Below are positions 17,618 through 26,312 of a stretch of DNA of 64,000 nt, one piece after another. The translations under genes were made by a program, and so were the position numbers. Where the stretch lies: assembly GCA_965200685.1 (NCBI GenBank), contig OZ241379.1, positions 2,480,001 through 2,544,000 on the forward strand. Direction: 5' to 3'. How positions within the stretch are numbered: the first letter of the stretch is position 1; every line of letters starts with the position of its first letter. The notes beneath the pieces were generated by a model. It was not told the DNA's origin. It did no database searches and saw nothing but the letters and a program-made list of their open reading frames with translations. The stretch is from Bin5 sp965200685 (GTDB lineage: Bacteria; Chloroflexota; Anaerolineae; Caldilineales; Caldilineaceae).

Positions 17618-18796
17618 TTAGGTGAACGGCAACACCCGCGCCCCGGGACTCGGCGTGCTGATATACACCTCCGGCCACAGGTTCATGGTTTTGGCATAGC
17701 TTTCGAGGATCGTCTGGCGTACATCTGCTTCTGTACCAGCCCGCACAAGGGCCACTGCACAGCCGCCAAACCCGGCCCCTGTCATCCGAGCACCCAAGCA
17801 AGCGGGATGGCTGCTCATGGCCTCTACCATCACGTCCAGTGCTGCGCTGCTGACGTCAAAATCATCCCGCAGACTGGCATGGCTGGCGTTCATCAGTTGG
17901 CCGACGGTCTGCAATTTGTCGTCTCCCAAAGCTGCGACCATCGTCAGTACCCGTTCGTTCTCGCTGATGACATGACGGCAACGTTGATAGATGATCTGCG
18001 GCAGTAGATTTTTGTGTGCTTCCAACTGCTCGCTCGTCACATCTCGCAACGCAGTAATGCCTAGCAAAACAGGATGAAGCCGACGCACCCCCTCCTCACA
18101 TTGGGCGCGCCGTTCATTATACGCACTGTTCGCCAGAGAGCGGCTGGTCTTTGTGTTGCCAATGACAAGTGCCCCAGCGACCGGGAACGGAACCCGCTGA
18201 TAGTCCAAAGAGCGGCAGTCGATCAGCAAAGCATGGCCCTCTTCGCCTAGCAGGCTGATGAACTGGTCCATAATACCGCAGTGGACGCCCACGTATTCAT
18301 TCTCGGCCTTTTGCGCGGCCCGAGCAAGTTGGGGTCCGGTCAACCCGTGGAGCTGATTGGCCGATGTCAAGAATGCTTTGGCGACCGATATCTCCAGGGC
18401 GGCAGAGCTGCTCAACCCGCTGCCACGGGGCACATTCCCGCTGACAACTCCCTCAAACCCCCGCAGATCAACCCCTGCCTCTGCCAGCATCAGGCCAACC
18501 CCTTGCACGTAATTAGGCCAGAGCTGCTTCTCATCCCGTTGGGGCGCACTGATATCGAAATCGGTCCAAGAGTCGAATTCTAACGCGTAAAGGTTCACCC
18601 GCCGGTCGGAGCGGGGCCGGAATAACACCCGCACGTCCCGGTCCAGAGCGCAGGGTAGCACAAAACCATCGTTGAAATCCGTATAATCGCCGATGAGGTT
18701 GACTCGTCCCGGCGCAATCGCCAGATGGGTTGGGGGGCCGTCAAAACTAGCTGTAAATCCATTGAGGAGATCTTGGGTTCGTTTGTCAAGTTGCAT
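17618..18796 (-). CDS. galK: Galactokinase
   Basis: 392-aa GHMP kinase that phosphorylates galactose at C1 in the Leloir pathway. It has the N-terminal signature APGRVNLIGDYTDFNDGFVL, the ATP-binding motif PRGSGLSSSAALE, and motif 3 MTGAGFGGCAVAL. The usual E-H-T-D of the sugar-binding signature reads D-Y-T-D here, a double change at positions that contact sugar hydroxyls, so substrate range could differ. No galT or galE is adjacent. The stop of the methyltransferase upstream and the galK start are separated by 37 bp containing a dispersed repeat. Confidence 0.9.
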   Translation of the reverse strand: MQLDKRTQDLLNGFTASFDGPPTHLAIAPGRVNLIGDYTDFNDGFVLPCALDRDVRVLFRPRSDRRVNLYALEFDSWTDFDISAPQRDEKQLWPNYVQGVGLMLAEAGVDLRGFEGVVSGNVPRGSGLSSSAALEISVAKAFLTSANQLHGLTGPQLARAAQKAENEYVGVHCGIMDQFISLLGEEGHALLIDCRSLDYQRVPFPVAGALVIGNTKTSRSLANSAYNERRAQCEEGVRRLHPVLLGITALRDVTSEQLEAHKNLLPQIIYQRCRHVISENERVLTMVAALGDDKLQTVGQLMNASHASLRDDFDVSSAALDVMVEAMSSHPACLGARMTGAGFGGCAVALVRAGTEADVRQTILESYAKTMNLWPEVYISTPSPGARVLPFT

Positions 18797-18809
18797 CGGG
18801 AGCGTAAAT

Positions 18810-18839
18810 CTCTGTGGCCTGTGGTTTTCCTGATCACGG
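18810..18839. repeat. Dispersed repeat copy
   Basis: CTGTGGCCTGTGGTTTTCC followed by TGATCACGG. The left arm and T-rich loop match the 6071-6103 copy. It overlaps the stop codon of the Trm9-like gene. Confidence 0.6.
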
Positions 18840-19565
18840 ATGTGTTAGAATTGCGTACAAATTCAGGTCGGTCTCTTTGCCATCAGCACGAAAGGTGCGT
18901 AGAACTGTAAGATCAGCATCTGCGGCCAATTGCCGGAGTTCGCTCTCATCAACCTGATGAACATAGCGGAGCGCGTCCACGCCTTGCCGCCAAGGAAGAA
19001 AGCCATCGCCCGGCTCCAACTCGCATGGATCGATACCGACGAGCTGCGGGTCCACGAGTTTGGCTCGGAACCGTTCGCTGCTGAGAAACTGCCAGAAGGA
19101 AAGAATCACATAGCCAGCACACAGACGACGAAACTCCTGCAGCAGGCGTAGCCTCAGGTCATAGCTGGGCAGGTGCTGCATCGTCGCCGTACAGAGTACC
19201 ACATTCTGCCCACTGGAGAGGGAATCCGTCCAGCTCGGGTCCGCCAGATCTGCCTGTATAAATCTGCTGTCAATACCGGCAAGATCAACGACAGATTCCT
19301 GGGCCAGTCTTAGCAACTGTGCCTCCCCATCTACGCCTGTGTAGCAGGTGGTGATGCCCTTTTGCGCCAACAGGCGAGCAAAGCGTCCATTGCCACAGCC
19401 TACATCCAAGACAGTCAGGCTTTCTTTCGCCCTTGCTTCAAAATAGGGTAGAATAAGGAGCAGGCCCGCTGTCCACCCTTGACGGGTGGCGTCAAAGTAG
19501 CAGGCCACCTTCTTATAAAAGAAACGGTTTATCTGTAGCAGCGCGTCCTGCGTCTGTGGGTTCAT
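18834..19565 (-). CDS. Trm9-like SAM-dependent tRNA wobble-uridine methyltransferase
   Basis: 243-aa class I methyltransferase with motif I LDVGCGNGRFARLL. Two features match eukaryotic Trm9/ALKBH8-type tRNA methyltransferases: the N-terminal FYKKVACYFDATRQGW (compare the Y-x-x-IA-x-xFSQTR-x-x-PW of yeast Trm9) and the C-terminal GDGFLPW followed by RYVHQVDESELRQL (compare DVFVPW...RYYHLYREGELI). Trm9 methylates 5-carboxymethyluridine to mcm5U at tRNA position 34. The gene starts 20 bp from, and divergently to, elp3, whose product makes the cm5U substrate, which supports the assignment. I used ATG 19565; a TTG at 19586 is also in frame. The assignment is from memory-based motif comparison. 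Confidence 0.72.
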   Translation of the reverse strand: MNPQTQDALLQINRFFYKKVACYFDATRQGWTAGLLLILPYFEARAKESLTVLDVGCGNGRFARLLAQKGITTCYTGVDGEAQLLRLAQESVVDLAGIDSRFIQADLADPSWTDSLSSGQNVVLCTATMQHLPSYDLRLRLLQEFRRLCAGYVILSFWQFLSSERFRAKLVDPQLVGIDPCELEPGDGFLPWRQGVDALRYVHQVDESELRQLAADADLTVLRTFRADGKETDLNLYAILTHP

Positions 19566-19585
19566 CTCAACTACATGTCGAAACA

Positions 19586-21319
19586 ATGAAACGAATTCTG
19601 GCAGCGGAAGACGTGCCGGCAGAAGTGCATCAAATTTCTCAAGAATGGCAGCGTAAACGCCAGTTCAACCCAGCCGACTACCAATCTGTCTTAGCCGCGA
19701 TCTTCCGGGAAATCTTGGCCGTACAAACATGGGATGCCAACCGGTCTCTACGTTCTATCTTAGCACAATACCCCAAAGATGGCAAAGGATTCTTCGCCAA
19801 GTCCGATCTGGTGCTCGGCTTCCGTCATCTGATCGACGCGGGGAAGCTGGAGCCAGATCCACTGCTGCTGGAACGAATTCGTATGAAGCCTGTACGGACA
19901 TCCAGCGGTGTGGCCCCGGTGACAGTCCTGACTGCGCCTGCAGGTTGCCCGGGCAAGTGCATCTTCTGTCCGGATGACTGGCGTATGCCCAAAAGTTATA
20001 TCTATGATGAGCCGGGAGCCCAGCGGGCCGAGCGGGACGGCTTCGATCCTTTCAAACAGACCTTCGGTCGCATCCATGCCTTTGAGAGCATGGGCCACGA
20101 CGCCAGCAAAGTGGAGCTGCTAGTGCTGGGAGGCACCTGGAGTGCTTACAGCCAAGATTACCGCGGGTGGTTCATCCGCCGCTGCTATGACGCGATGAAT
20201 GCTGTAGGCAACCCGGACTTCACACCATCTGTCAGCCTAGAGGAGGCCCAGCAGCGCAACGTCCTGTCTGCCCATCGTAACGTCGGCCTCGTCATTGAAA
20301 CCCGGCCGGACTGGATCACCCCCGACGAAATCCGTCATCTACGTCAGCTAGGGGTAACAAAAGTGCAGATCGGCGTACAGAGCCTAGATGACAATGTATT
20401 GGCCCTCAACAAACGGGGTCATACAGTGGCCGAGGTTCGGCAGGCCCTGGGGCTATTGCGTACGGCTGGGTTCAAACTACATCTGCACTGGATGCCGAAT
20501 CTCTACGGGGCTACACTGGAATCGGACCGTATGGCATTTCACCAATTCTTCAATGATCCGGCGGTCCGACCGGATGAACTGAAAATCTATCCCTGCTCAC
20601 TGATCGCGGGCACGGAACTTTATGATAAATGGCTGGACGGGCACTATACACCCTATACAGAGCCAGAACTGGTATCTCTGTTAGCGGACATCAAACCAAT
20701 GATCCCTCCCTATACCCGAGTCAACCGGCTGTTTCGGGATATTCCCGCGCATCACATTCAGGCTGGCGTAAAGGTCAGTAACCTACGGGAGGTTGTTCAG
20801 CAGGAGTTGGCACGGCGCGGCGAACGCTGCGGCTGTATCCGCTGCCGCGAGGTGCGTCGGCAGGAGGTACGGGAAGAGGACCTACAGTTGGATATCTATT
20901 CCTATGAGACAGACCTTACCGTAGAGCATTTCCTGCAGTACATTGTGGCTGGAGAGAATTACACAGCACATGACATACAATTTGCGCCAATCGCCGGTTT
21001 TCTACGCCTGAGTTTGCCCAAGACCGACGAGGCTGGTAGCCGTGCTTTTCTCAATGAACTTCGCGGGAGTGCAATGATTCGGGAAATACACGTGTACGGG
21101 CCGGCCTTATCCATTGGGCAGCCAGGTACATCTGGGGACACAACACTCGGCGCGGCTCAACACGTAGGTGTCGGCACCCGCTTGCTGGCAGAAGCCCGGC
21201 GCATCAGCCGGGAAGCAGGTTTCAAGCGTCTGAGTGTCATTGCTGCCATCGGTACCCGAGCCTACTACGCAGCCCGCGGCTTTACGCAGAGCGGACTTTA
21301 CATGAGCGGCCCTGTATAA
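19586..21319 (+). CDS. elp3: Elp3 tRNA uridine-34 carboxymethyl(aminomethyl)ation enzyme
   Basis: 577-aa bacterial Elp3, a fusion of a radical-SAM domain and a GNAT acetyl-CoA domain. The iron-sulfur cluster cysteines are C121, C125 and C128 (GCPGKCIFCPDDW). Segments LLVLGGTWSAY, IETRPDWI and LHWMPNLYGA are typical of Elp3, and the C-terminal GNAT domain includes GVGTRLLAEARRISREAG. It adds a carboxymethyl-type group to U34 of tRNA, working without the other Elongator subunits in bacteria. The ATG at 19586 has no Shine-Dalgarno and only 20 bp separate it from the divergent methyltransferase start, so at least one of the two may be leaderless. A hairpin terminator follows. Confidence 0.93.
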   Translation: MKRILAAEDVPAEVHQISQEWQRKRQFNPADYQSVLAAIFREILAVQTWDANRSLRSILAQYPKDGKGFFAKSDLVLGFRHLIDAGKLEPDPLLLERIRMKPVRTSSGVAPVTVLTAPAGCPGKCIFCPDDWRMPKSYIYDEPGAQRAERDGFDPFKQTFGRIHAFESMGHDASKVELLVLGGTWSAYSQDYRGWFIRRCYDAMNAVGNPDFTPSVSLEEAQQRNVLSAHRNVGLVIETRPDWITPDEIRHLRQLGVTKVQIGVQSLDDNVLALNKRGHTVAEVRQALGLLRTAGFKLHLHWMPNLYGATLESDRMAFHQFFNDPAVRPDELKIYPCSLIAGTELYDKWLDGHYTPYTEPELVSLLADIKPMIPPYTRVNRLFRDIPAHHIQAGVKVSNLREVVQQELARRGERCGCIRCREVRRQEVREEDLQLDIYSYETDLTVEHFLQYIVAGENYTAHDIQFAPIAGFLRLSLPKTDEAGSRAFLNELRGSAMIREIHVYGPALSIGQPGTSGDTTLGAAQHVGVGTRLLAEARRISREAGFKRLSVIAAIGTRAYYAARGFTQSGLYMSGPV

Positions 21320-21345
21320 TCCTACAGGAGATTGGGGAGAACGAA

Positions 21346-21385
21346 AAGACCCCGAAAGAAACTTCTTTCGGGGTCTTCTTTTTTC
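21346..21385 (+). terminator. Rho-independent terminator after elp3
   Basis: A perfect GC-rich stem, AAGACCCCGAAAGAA paired with TTCTTTCGGGGTCTT, is followed by CTTTTTTC. It stands between convergent elp3 and the lipoprotein gene and may serve both. Confidence 0.9.
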
Positions 21386-21403
21386 TGTACCTGCCGTTGA
21401 GCG

Positions 21404-22414
21404 TTAGTTGGCGGCCGCCATGCCAGCCGCTGGCAGATGTACAGTCAGATCGAAATCTGTGGTCTGGATGACCGGCAACAGGTCATGGACAGTAGCCATG
21501 ATACCGCTGGAACCCATACCCGGCACAATCATATCCAGTGCCCCCAGTTGGGTGACCAAATTGAGCAGATGAGTGGCCTTGCCACCGGACCAGTCAAGAA
21601 CCGGCAGTGCATTGCCATTGATGGCAATGATAATACCGTTGACATCCGTGCTGATACTTAGTTCAGAGATGCCAGAATCGGTCAGGTTGCTGATCTGAGC
21701 CGAGCTTAGGCGCAGCCCATCCGTGGCACCACTGGTCAGCGAGGACCATTCAGCAGCGGTCAGATTGCCAATGGAGAAGCTACCATCCTCTTCATACCAG
21801 ATGGGCAGGTTGACACGGGGCGGAGTACCGACCGCAGCGAGAAACTCTTCCTGAGCAGCTTGGGCAGCCATCGCAGCACTGCCATTCCCTTCAACATACA
21901 TTGGAATTATCGCTGTACCGGCGGCAACCGGGAAGCGCACGGTAGCACCGATACCGATCTGATCCACAAGGCCAAGCAGCTTGTCTATCATAGGAATGGC
22001 TATACCTAAGGAACTGAGCGCATCAGCAGTAGCTGACAACGACTCGCCATCATAGCTAATGGATGGCACAGCCTCGCCATTGACCAGCAGATGCAAGCCA
22101 TTGGACGTATTATTGACTTGGATATGCTGAATATTGCTGGCGACCATGAAATCAACCCATACGCTCGGAACGGCGATGGCGGACAGGTCGAAATTGATGA
22201 GGTCTCCTATCTGGGTCAATGGCACGTTACCCATAGAGGGCGAACCATCTGCCATAATGTCAATGACAATGGCAGGCAGGTCTACGACCAGTTCACCGGG
22301 GTCGGATTCAGCTGACGCCGCAGCCCCTTGACCGGACCGGGGCGCACAGGCTGAGAGGGCGAGAGCCGCTATGAGCAACAAAGTGGCCCAAAGCGTCACA
22401 CGTCGATTGAGCAT
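21404..22414 (-). CDS. Secreted lipoprotein of unknown function
   Basis: 336 aa, not recognised as a named family. A signal peptide with lipobox LSAC (TLLLIAALALSACAPRSG) predicts a lipid-anchored exported protein. The start is fixed by a perfect AGGAGG seven bases before ATG 22414. The mature part appears to hold two related halves: one with GLHLLVNGEAVPSISYDG, the other with GIIIAINGNALPVLDWSGG, each followed by a helix of similar length. This suggests an internal duplication and a possible binding role. It lies next to the phosphate operon but is separated from it by 457 bp. Confidence 0.7.
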   Translation of the reverse strand: MLNRRVTLWATLLLIAALALSACAPRSGQGAAASAESDPGELVVDLPAIVIDIMADGSPSMGNVPLTQIGDLINFDLSAIAVPSVWVDFMVASNIQHIQVNNTSNGLHLLVNGEAVPSISYDGESLSATADALSSLGIAIPMIDKLLGLVDQIGIGATVRFPVAAGTAIIPMYVEGNGSAAMAAQAAQEEFLAAVGTPPRVNLPIWYEEDGSFSIGNLTAAEWSSLTSGATDGLRLSSAQISNLTDSGISELSISTDVNGIIIAINGNALPVLDWSGGKATHLLNLVTQLGALDMIVPGMGSSGIMATVHDLLPVIQTTDFDLTVHLPAAGMAAAN

Positions 22415-22871
22415 TGCATACCTCCTAAAGGCAGTTACAGTGGGTAGGAATTGAATAAATAATTGATTGGTTTCACATTGTGTGCGTTCATTCGATTTTG
22501 CCATAAAGCAGACCGCACAAAACGCGAAAACTGATGCTTCTTGGAACGATACTGTTGAACAAAAGCAACTCGGAGGTTGCATCGTCCAAATCGCTCACGA
22601 CAGTAAAGTACAACAATCACGATTCTCTATGATAAATCCTAGAGATTTCTCTCATTAGGAATTATACCGTTAGTTGGCATATGGTGCAAAACACTGTTGA
22701 ACGATGCGACAATACACAGAGCACATCATCCAAGCGGGAAGGTGTACGAGGGGGAACCCTTATCCTCATAATCGTGGAATTCTTCAAGCTATACAAATCG
22801 CTGTGTACTTTCAGTGAAAGAACGCCAGTATCCCAATACTACACAAATTCTATCTGCTTGTCAACTCGCTG
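22415..22871. other. Intergenic stretch without recognisable gene
   Basis: A lower-GC gap of 457 bp between phoU and the lipoprotein gene. I see no supported coding frame. It contains CTCGGAGGTTGCATCGTCCA (near 22570), which closely repeats a stretch just upstream of phoU near 23598. Confidence 0.5.
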
Positions 22872-23537
22872 TCAACCTATGTCAAATTCGGTAAATTCGC
22901 CCGTAATCGTAAAGATAATCCGTTCACAGATATTTGTGACTCGGTCGGCGGCTCGCTCCAAGTTATGCGCGGCCCACAGTAGATAGTTGGCCCGGTCGAC
23001 CAGGGCCGGATCTTCTATGATCATTGCGATCAGATCCCGATGGACTTGATTATACAGGGCATCCACTTCATCATCACGCAAGGGAATTGTACGGGCGGCG
23101 TCTAAATCCTGGCGTAGAAATGCATCAAGAGCTTGTTGAAGCATCTCAGTCGCAATTTCACACATGCGGGGGATATCAACAAGTGGTTTGAGCAGAGGTT
23201 TCTCCCCAATTATCAGGATAATGCGCCCAATTCCCTTTGCATAGTCTCCAATCCGTTCCAACTCCATGCTGATCTCCAAAACCGCAGCAATCAACCGCAG
23301 ATCGCCGGCCATTGGCTGTTGCATGGCAATCAGCCGTAAGCATTCCGCCTCGATCTCATAGCGCCTTTTGTTGACGATCTCATCTTCTTTGATGAGCCGT
23401 CTAGCAGTACGCAAATCTCTATTCTGCAGAGCTACAACAGATTCTTTGAGTGCCTGAATCACCATACTGCCAAGCATCAACGTTTCTGTTTGCAGATCTT
23501 CTAGCTCTTGGATGTAGGTTGTACGTAGGGCCGTCAT
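22872..23537 (-). CDS. phoU: Phosphate transport regulator PhoU
   Basis: 221-aa all-helical protein with the two tandem PhoU half-motifs (LERIGDYAKGIGRI and NLERAADRVTNICERI), each carrying the E/D-x-x-x-D metal cluster. PhoU links the PstSCAB transporter to the PhoR kinase and represses the Pho response in high phosphate. ATG 23537 has an ideal AGGAGG upstream and gives the standard family length; a longer frame upstream is not coding. It is the last gene of the pst operon. Confidence 0.93.
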   Translation of the reverse strand: MTALRTTYIQELEDLQTETLMLGSMVIQALKESVVALQNRDLRTARRLIKEDEIVNKRRYEIEAECLRLIAMQQPMAGDLRLIAAVLEISMELERIGDYAKGIGRIILIIGEKPLLKPLVDIPRMCEIATEMLQQALDAFLRQDLDAARTIPLRDDEVDALYNQVHRDLIAMIIEDPALVDRANYLLWAAHNLERAADRVTNICERIIFTITGEFTEFDIG

Positions 23538-23622
23538 CGGACTGCCTCCTGGCTGGTTGAATGATGCAATGCCGAACGTACCGAGCATCCCGAAACCCTC
23601 GGAGATTGCATCGTCCAATCCA

Positions 23623-24045
23623 CTACTGCTGGCCCTGCAGATAGGTGATCAATTGGGCGCGGATCTGATCCCGTATTTGCTGAAAGATGGCCATTTTGTC
23701 TGCCTCGCTGCCAGTTGCATCTGCCGGATCATCAAAGGGCATATGCACAACTTCACCTTGCCCCAGCCAGACAGGACAATGCTTGGCCGCGTTGTCACAT
23801 ACAGTTATGACCAAATCTAGCTCCCGCTCGCGATACTGTTCAATCGACTCGGGCACCCCCTTGCTAATGTCAATATCCAGTTCCGCCATGGCCTGAATTG
23901 CAAGGGAATTTACACGGCCTGCCGGTGCCGAACCCGCGGAAAATGCTTCCCACTCCTCGCCCAAAAAATGGTTGACCAGCCCTTCTGCCATCTGGCTGCG
24001 GCAAGAATTGCCTGTACATACAATGAGGACGCGTTGCTTATCCAT
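23623..24045 (-). CDS. arsC: Arsenate reductase, thioredoxin-coupled (LMW-PTP type)
   Basis: 140-aa protein with the phosphatase loop VCTGNSCRSQMAEG (C-x5-R) at the N-terminus, the resolving cysteines in VCDNAAKHCPVW, and the catalytic acid in FDDPADAT. Thioredoxin-type ArsC reduces arsenate to arsenite. It sits between pstB and phoU on the same strand, so it is probably co-induced with high-affinity phosphate uptake, which also brings in arsenate. No arsenite efflux pump is visible in the window. Confidence 0.92.
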   Translation of the reverse strand: MDKQRVLIVCTGNSCRSQMAEGLVNHFLGEEWEAFSAGSAPAGRVNSLAIQAMAELDIDISKGVPESIEQYRERELDLVITVCDNAAKHCPVWLGQGEVVHMPFDDPADATGSEADKMAIFQQIRDQIRAQLITYLQGQQ

Positions 24046-24130
24046 CTACATGCCTTTATGGTGAACGATGCCTTGCCCCTGTACTGCACAGCCATCCCGA
24101 AATCCGTTGGCCCGTCTCAAACGACAGACC

Positions 24131-24955
24131 CTAGCCGAAACGCCCGGTAATGTAATCTTCTGTACTCTTCTGGCTAGGATTCGTGAAAATTTTGTTTGTC
24201 TCATCAAATTCTACCAGATATCCAACTCGGTTGTCATCTACACTGAAAAAGGCTGTATAATCAGAAACCCGCGCAGCCTGCTGCATGTTATGCGTAACCA
24301 CGATGATCGTATAACGTTGGGACAGCTCCTTCATGAGGTCTTCAATACGCAAAGTGGCGATAGGGTCCAGGGCAGAAGCCGGCTCATCCATCAGAATAAT
24401 CTCCGGCTCCACAGCAATGGCCCGCGCGATACAGAGGCGCTGCTGCTGGCCGCCGGAAAGACCAAGCGCGCTCTCCGGCAATTTGTCCTTGACTTCATCC
24501 CACAAGGCCGCAGACCGCAGAGCCCGCTCTACCAATTCATCCATATCGCCCCGGAAACCGTTGATGCGCGCCCCCCAGGCCACGTTCTCATAGATCGTTT
24601 TCGGAAATGGATTTGGTTTCTGGAAGACCATGCCAATGCGACGACGCACTTCTACCGGATCAATATCCACATCGTAGATGTTTTGGCCCTGAAACAGAAC
24701 TTCGCCTTCTATACGCGCACTGGTGATGAGATCGTTCATGCGGTTGAAGCAACGGAGGACCGTACTCTTGCCACAGCCGGATGGGCCGATCATGGCTGTG
24801 ATTTTGCTCGGCGAGACCTTCATCTGTATATCTTTTACCGCCTGAAAATTGCCATAGAAGACGTTCATCGCTCTTGCTTCGATTGTGTATTTGCTCATTC
24901 CATTAGCATTCGTTTCCGCCTGCGGCTTCAGCGGACGTTTGAGGGCGATAGACAT
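24131..24955 (-). CDS. pstB: Phosphate ABC transporter ATP-binding protein PstB
   Basis: 274-aa ABC ATPase. Walker A is GPSGCGKST, the signature is LSGGQQQRLCIARA, and Walker B is IILMDEPASALDP. The PstB-specific RCFNRMNDLI and FQKPNPFPKTIYENV are present. An AGGAG eight bases before ATG 24955 sets the start; the protein has about 20 extra N-terminal residues before the usual MSKYTIEA. It energises phosphate import with PstA and PstC. Confidence 0.95.
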   Translation of the reverse strand: MSIALKRPLKPQAETNANGMSKYTIEARAMNVFYGNFQAVKDIQMKVSPSKITAMIGPSGCGKSTVLRCFNRMNDLITSARIEGEVLFQGQNIYDVDIDPVEVRRRIGMVFQKPNPFPKTIYENVAWGARINGFRGDMDELVERALRSAALWDEVKDKLPESALGLSGGQQQRLCIARAIAVEPEIILMDEPASALDPIATLRIEDLMKELSQRYTIIVVTHNMQQAARVSDYTAFFSVDDNRVGYLVEFDETNKIFTNPSQKSTEDYITGRFG

Positions 24956-24968
24956 TGGGATACTCCTG

Positions 24969-25015
24969 TAACTGCAGTGGCATGCAACTGCCATTGACTA
25001 GCCACGAACGACTGG
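24969..25015. repeat. Dispersed repeat copy between pstB and pstA
   Basis: AACTGCAGTGGCATGCAACTG, then CCATTGACTAGCCACGAACGACTGG. A degenerate member of the CTGCAGTGG family lying in the gap of an operon. Confidence 0.5.
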
Positions 25016-25019
25016 ATGT

Positions 25020-26312
25020 TTATACATTGGCCCGATTGCTGTTGAAACGATTACGCAATAGCACAGCAGCTGCATTAAGAGACAAGAGCAGAACGAGAAG
25101 GATGAGAATTGCTGCCGCAGCAAGGTTGCGAAATTCATCTTGGGGCCGAGATGTCCATTGATAGATCTGAATCGGCAGAACAGTGAATTTGGAAAACGGC
25201 CCGCTCGGGTCCACTGCAATGAACGTAGACGCACCAACGACCACAAGAGGTGCTGTCTCGCCAATAGCCCGGCTGACTGCCAGAATTGCGCCTGTCAAAA
25301 TGCCGGGCATGGCACTGGGAAGAACATGATGCCAGATCACCTGCCAATGGGTGGCCCCTAAGCCGAAGCCGGCCTGTCGCAAGGAATTGGGTACCGCCCG
25401 AATCGCTTCCTGCCCGTTGATAATGATGAGTGGTAAAATTAACAGCCCCAAAGTCAGGCCAGCAGAAATAATCGTGCGCCCATTGGCCGTGGCCTCGCTG
25501 CCGCCACTGAGAAATGCACCACTGGTGAAAAATTCTAGCACCCGCACAAAGATAGCTAACCCCAACATGCCATAGATAATTGATGGCACGCCAGCTAGAT
25601 TGTTGATATTGGTCTGGATCAAGCGGTTGAGGAAGCGCTCTTTGTGAGCATACTCCTCTAGGTAAATCGCCGCACCAACGCCTATGGGGAAAGAAAATAG
25701 AATGGTAATGGCAACGACCCACAAGGACCCAAAAATCGCGGTGCGTACACCAGCCCGTAATGGATCACTCGATTGCGCCTTGGAGACAAAATCCCCCGTG
25801 ATCCAACTGCGAAAATAGACGTAGGAAGCAGGATACTTCTCGGTCGCCTCCGCCATCACTCGCGAGCGAGCAAACACCGAATCCGTCAAACTCCAGGTAG
25901 CAACGACCTGCGGCTTGACCACCCATTCCATAATCAACTGCAGAACATTTTCCTTACTACGCGCGGCCATGGGTAGATCATTCTCAAAGCGGCGCATCAG
26001 CCCTTTGGAGATGTTCGCTTCCAGAATGTGGATGGCCGCCTCTTTGGGCAATTCTTCCAAGGGCACGCCATCTATTGCCAACTCCTCAGGATCGATTTCA
26101 TTGACAACCGCTACATAGCCGAAAGACTGATTGACAATGTTATAGAGCAGCGCCGTCAGGGCGATAATCCCCACAAGCATCGCACTCTGAAAGACGACCG
26201 CCCAGATATGCCCGCGCTGCTGCCGCTCCTCTACCAACGCACGATAGGTCTCATCAGAAGGCATCAGGCCAGTGGAGATTTGCTGGGATACTGGCTGTGA
26301 TTGGAGTGCCAT
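25020..26312 (-). CDS. pstA: Phosphate ABC transporter permease PstA, with long periplasmic insert
   Basis: 430-aa permease, far longer than the usual 280-300. Helix 1 (VVFQSAMLVGIIALTALLYNIV) is followed by about 130 residues of soluble sequence before the canonical permease domain begins at GVRTAIFGSLWVVAITILF. The EAA-type loop reads LRQAGFGLGATHWQVIWHHV. The start ATG shares one base with the pstC stop (TAATG), so the two permeases are translationally coupled. The extra domain would face outside, near the PstS docking side. Confidence 0.92.
   Translation of the reverse strand: MALQSQPVSQQISTGLMPSDETYRALVEERQQRGHIWAVVFQSAMLVGIIALTALLYNIVNQSFGYVAVVNEIDPEELAIDGVPLEELPKEAAIHILEANISKGLMRRFENDLPMAARSKENVLQLIMEWVVKPQVVATWSLTDSVFARSRVMAEATEKYPASYVYFRSWITGDFVSKAQSSDPLRAGVRTAIFGSLWVVAITILFSFPIGVGAAIYLEEYAHKERFLNRLIQTNINNLAGVPSIIYGMLGLAIFVRVLEFFTSGAFLSGGSEATANGRTIISAGLTLGLLILPLIIINGQEAIRAVPNSLRQAGFGLGATHWQVIWHHVLPSAMPGILTGAILAVSRAIGETAPLVVVGASTFIAVDPSGPFSKFTVLPIQIYQWTSRPQDEFRNLAAAAILILLVLLLSLNAAAVLLRNRFNSNRANV

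Noticed and set aside
22415..22582. Longer N-terminus of the lipoprotein gene
   Set aside because: The lipobox signal peptide and perfect AGGAGG place the start at 22414; the upstream codons show no protein-like composition.
24068..24997. Plus-strand frame antisense to pstB
   Set aside because: PstB on the minus strand has all ABC motifs; the antisense frame has none.
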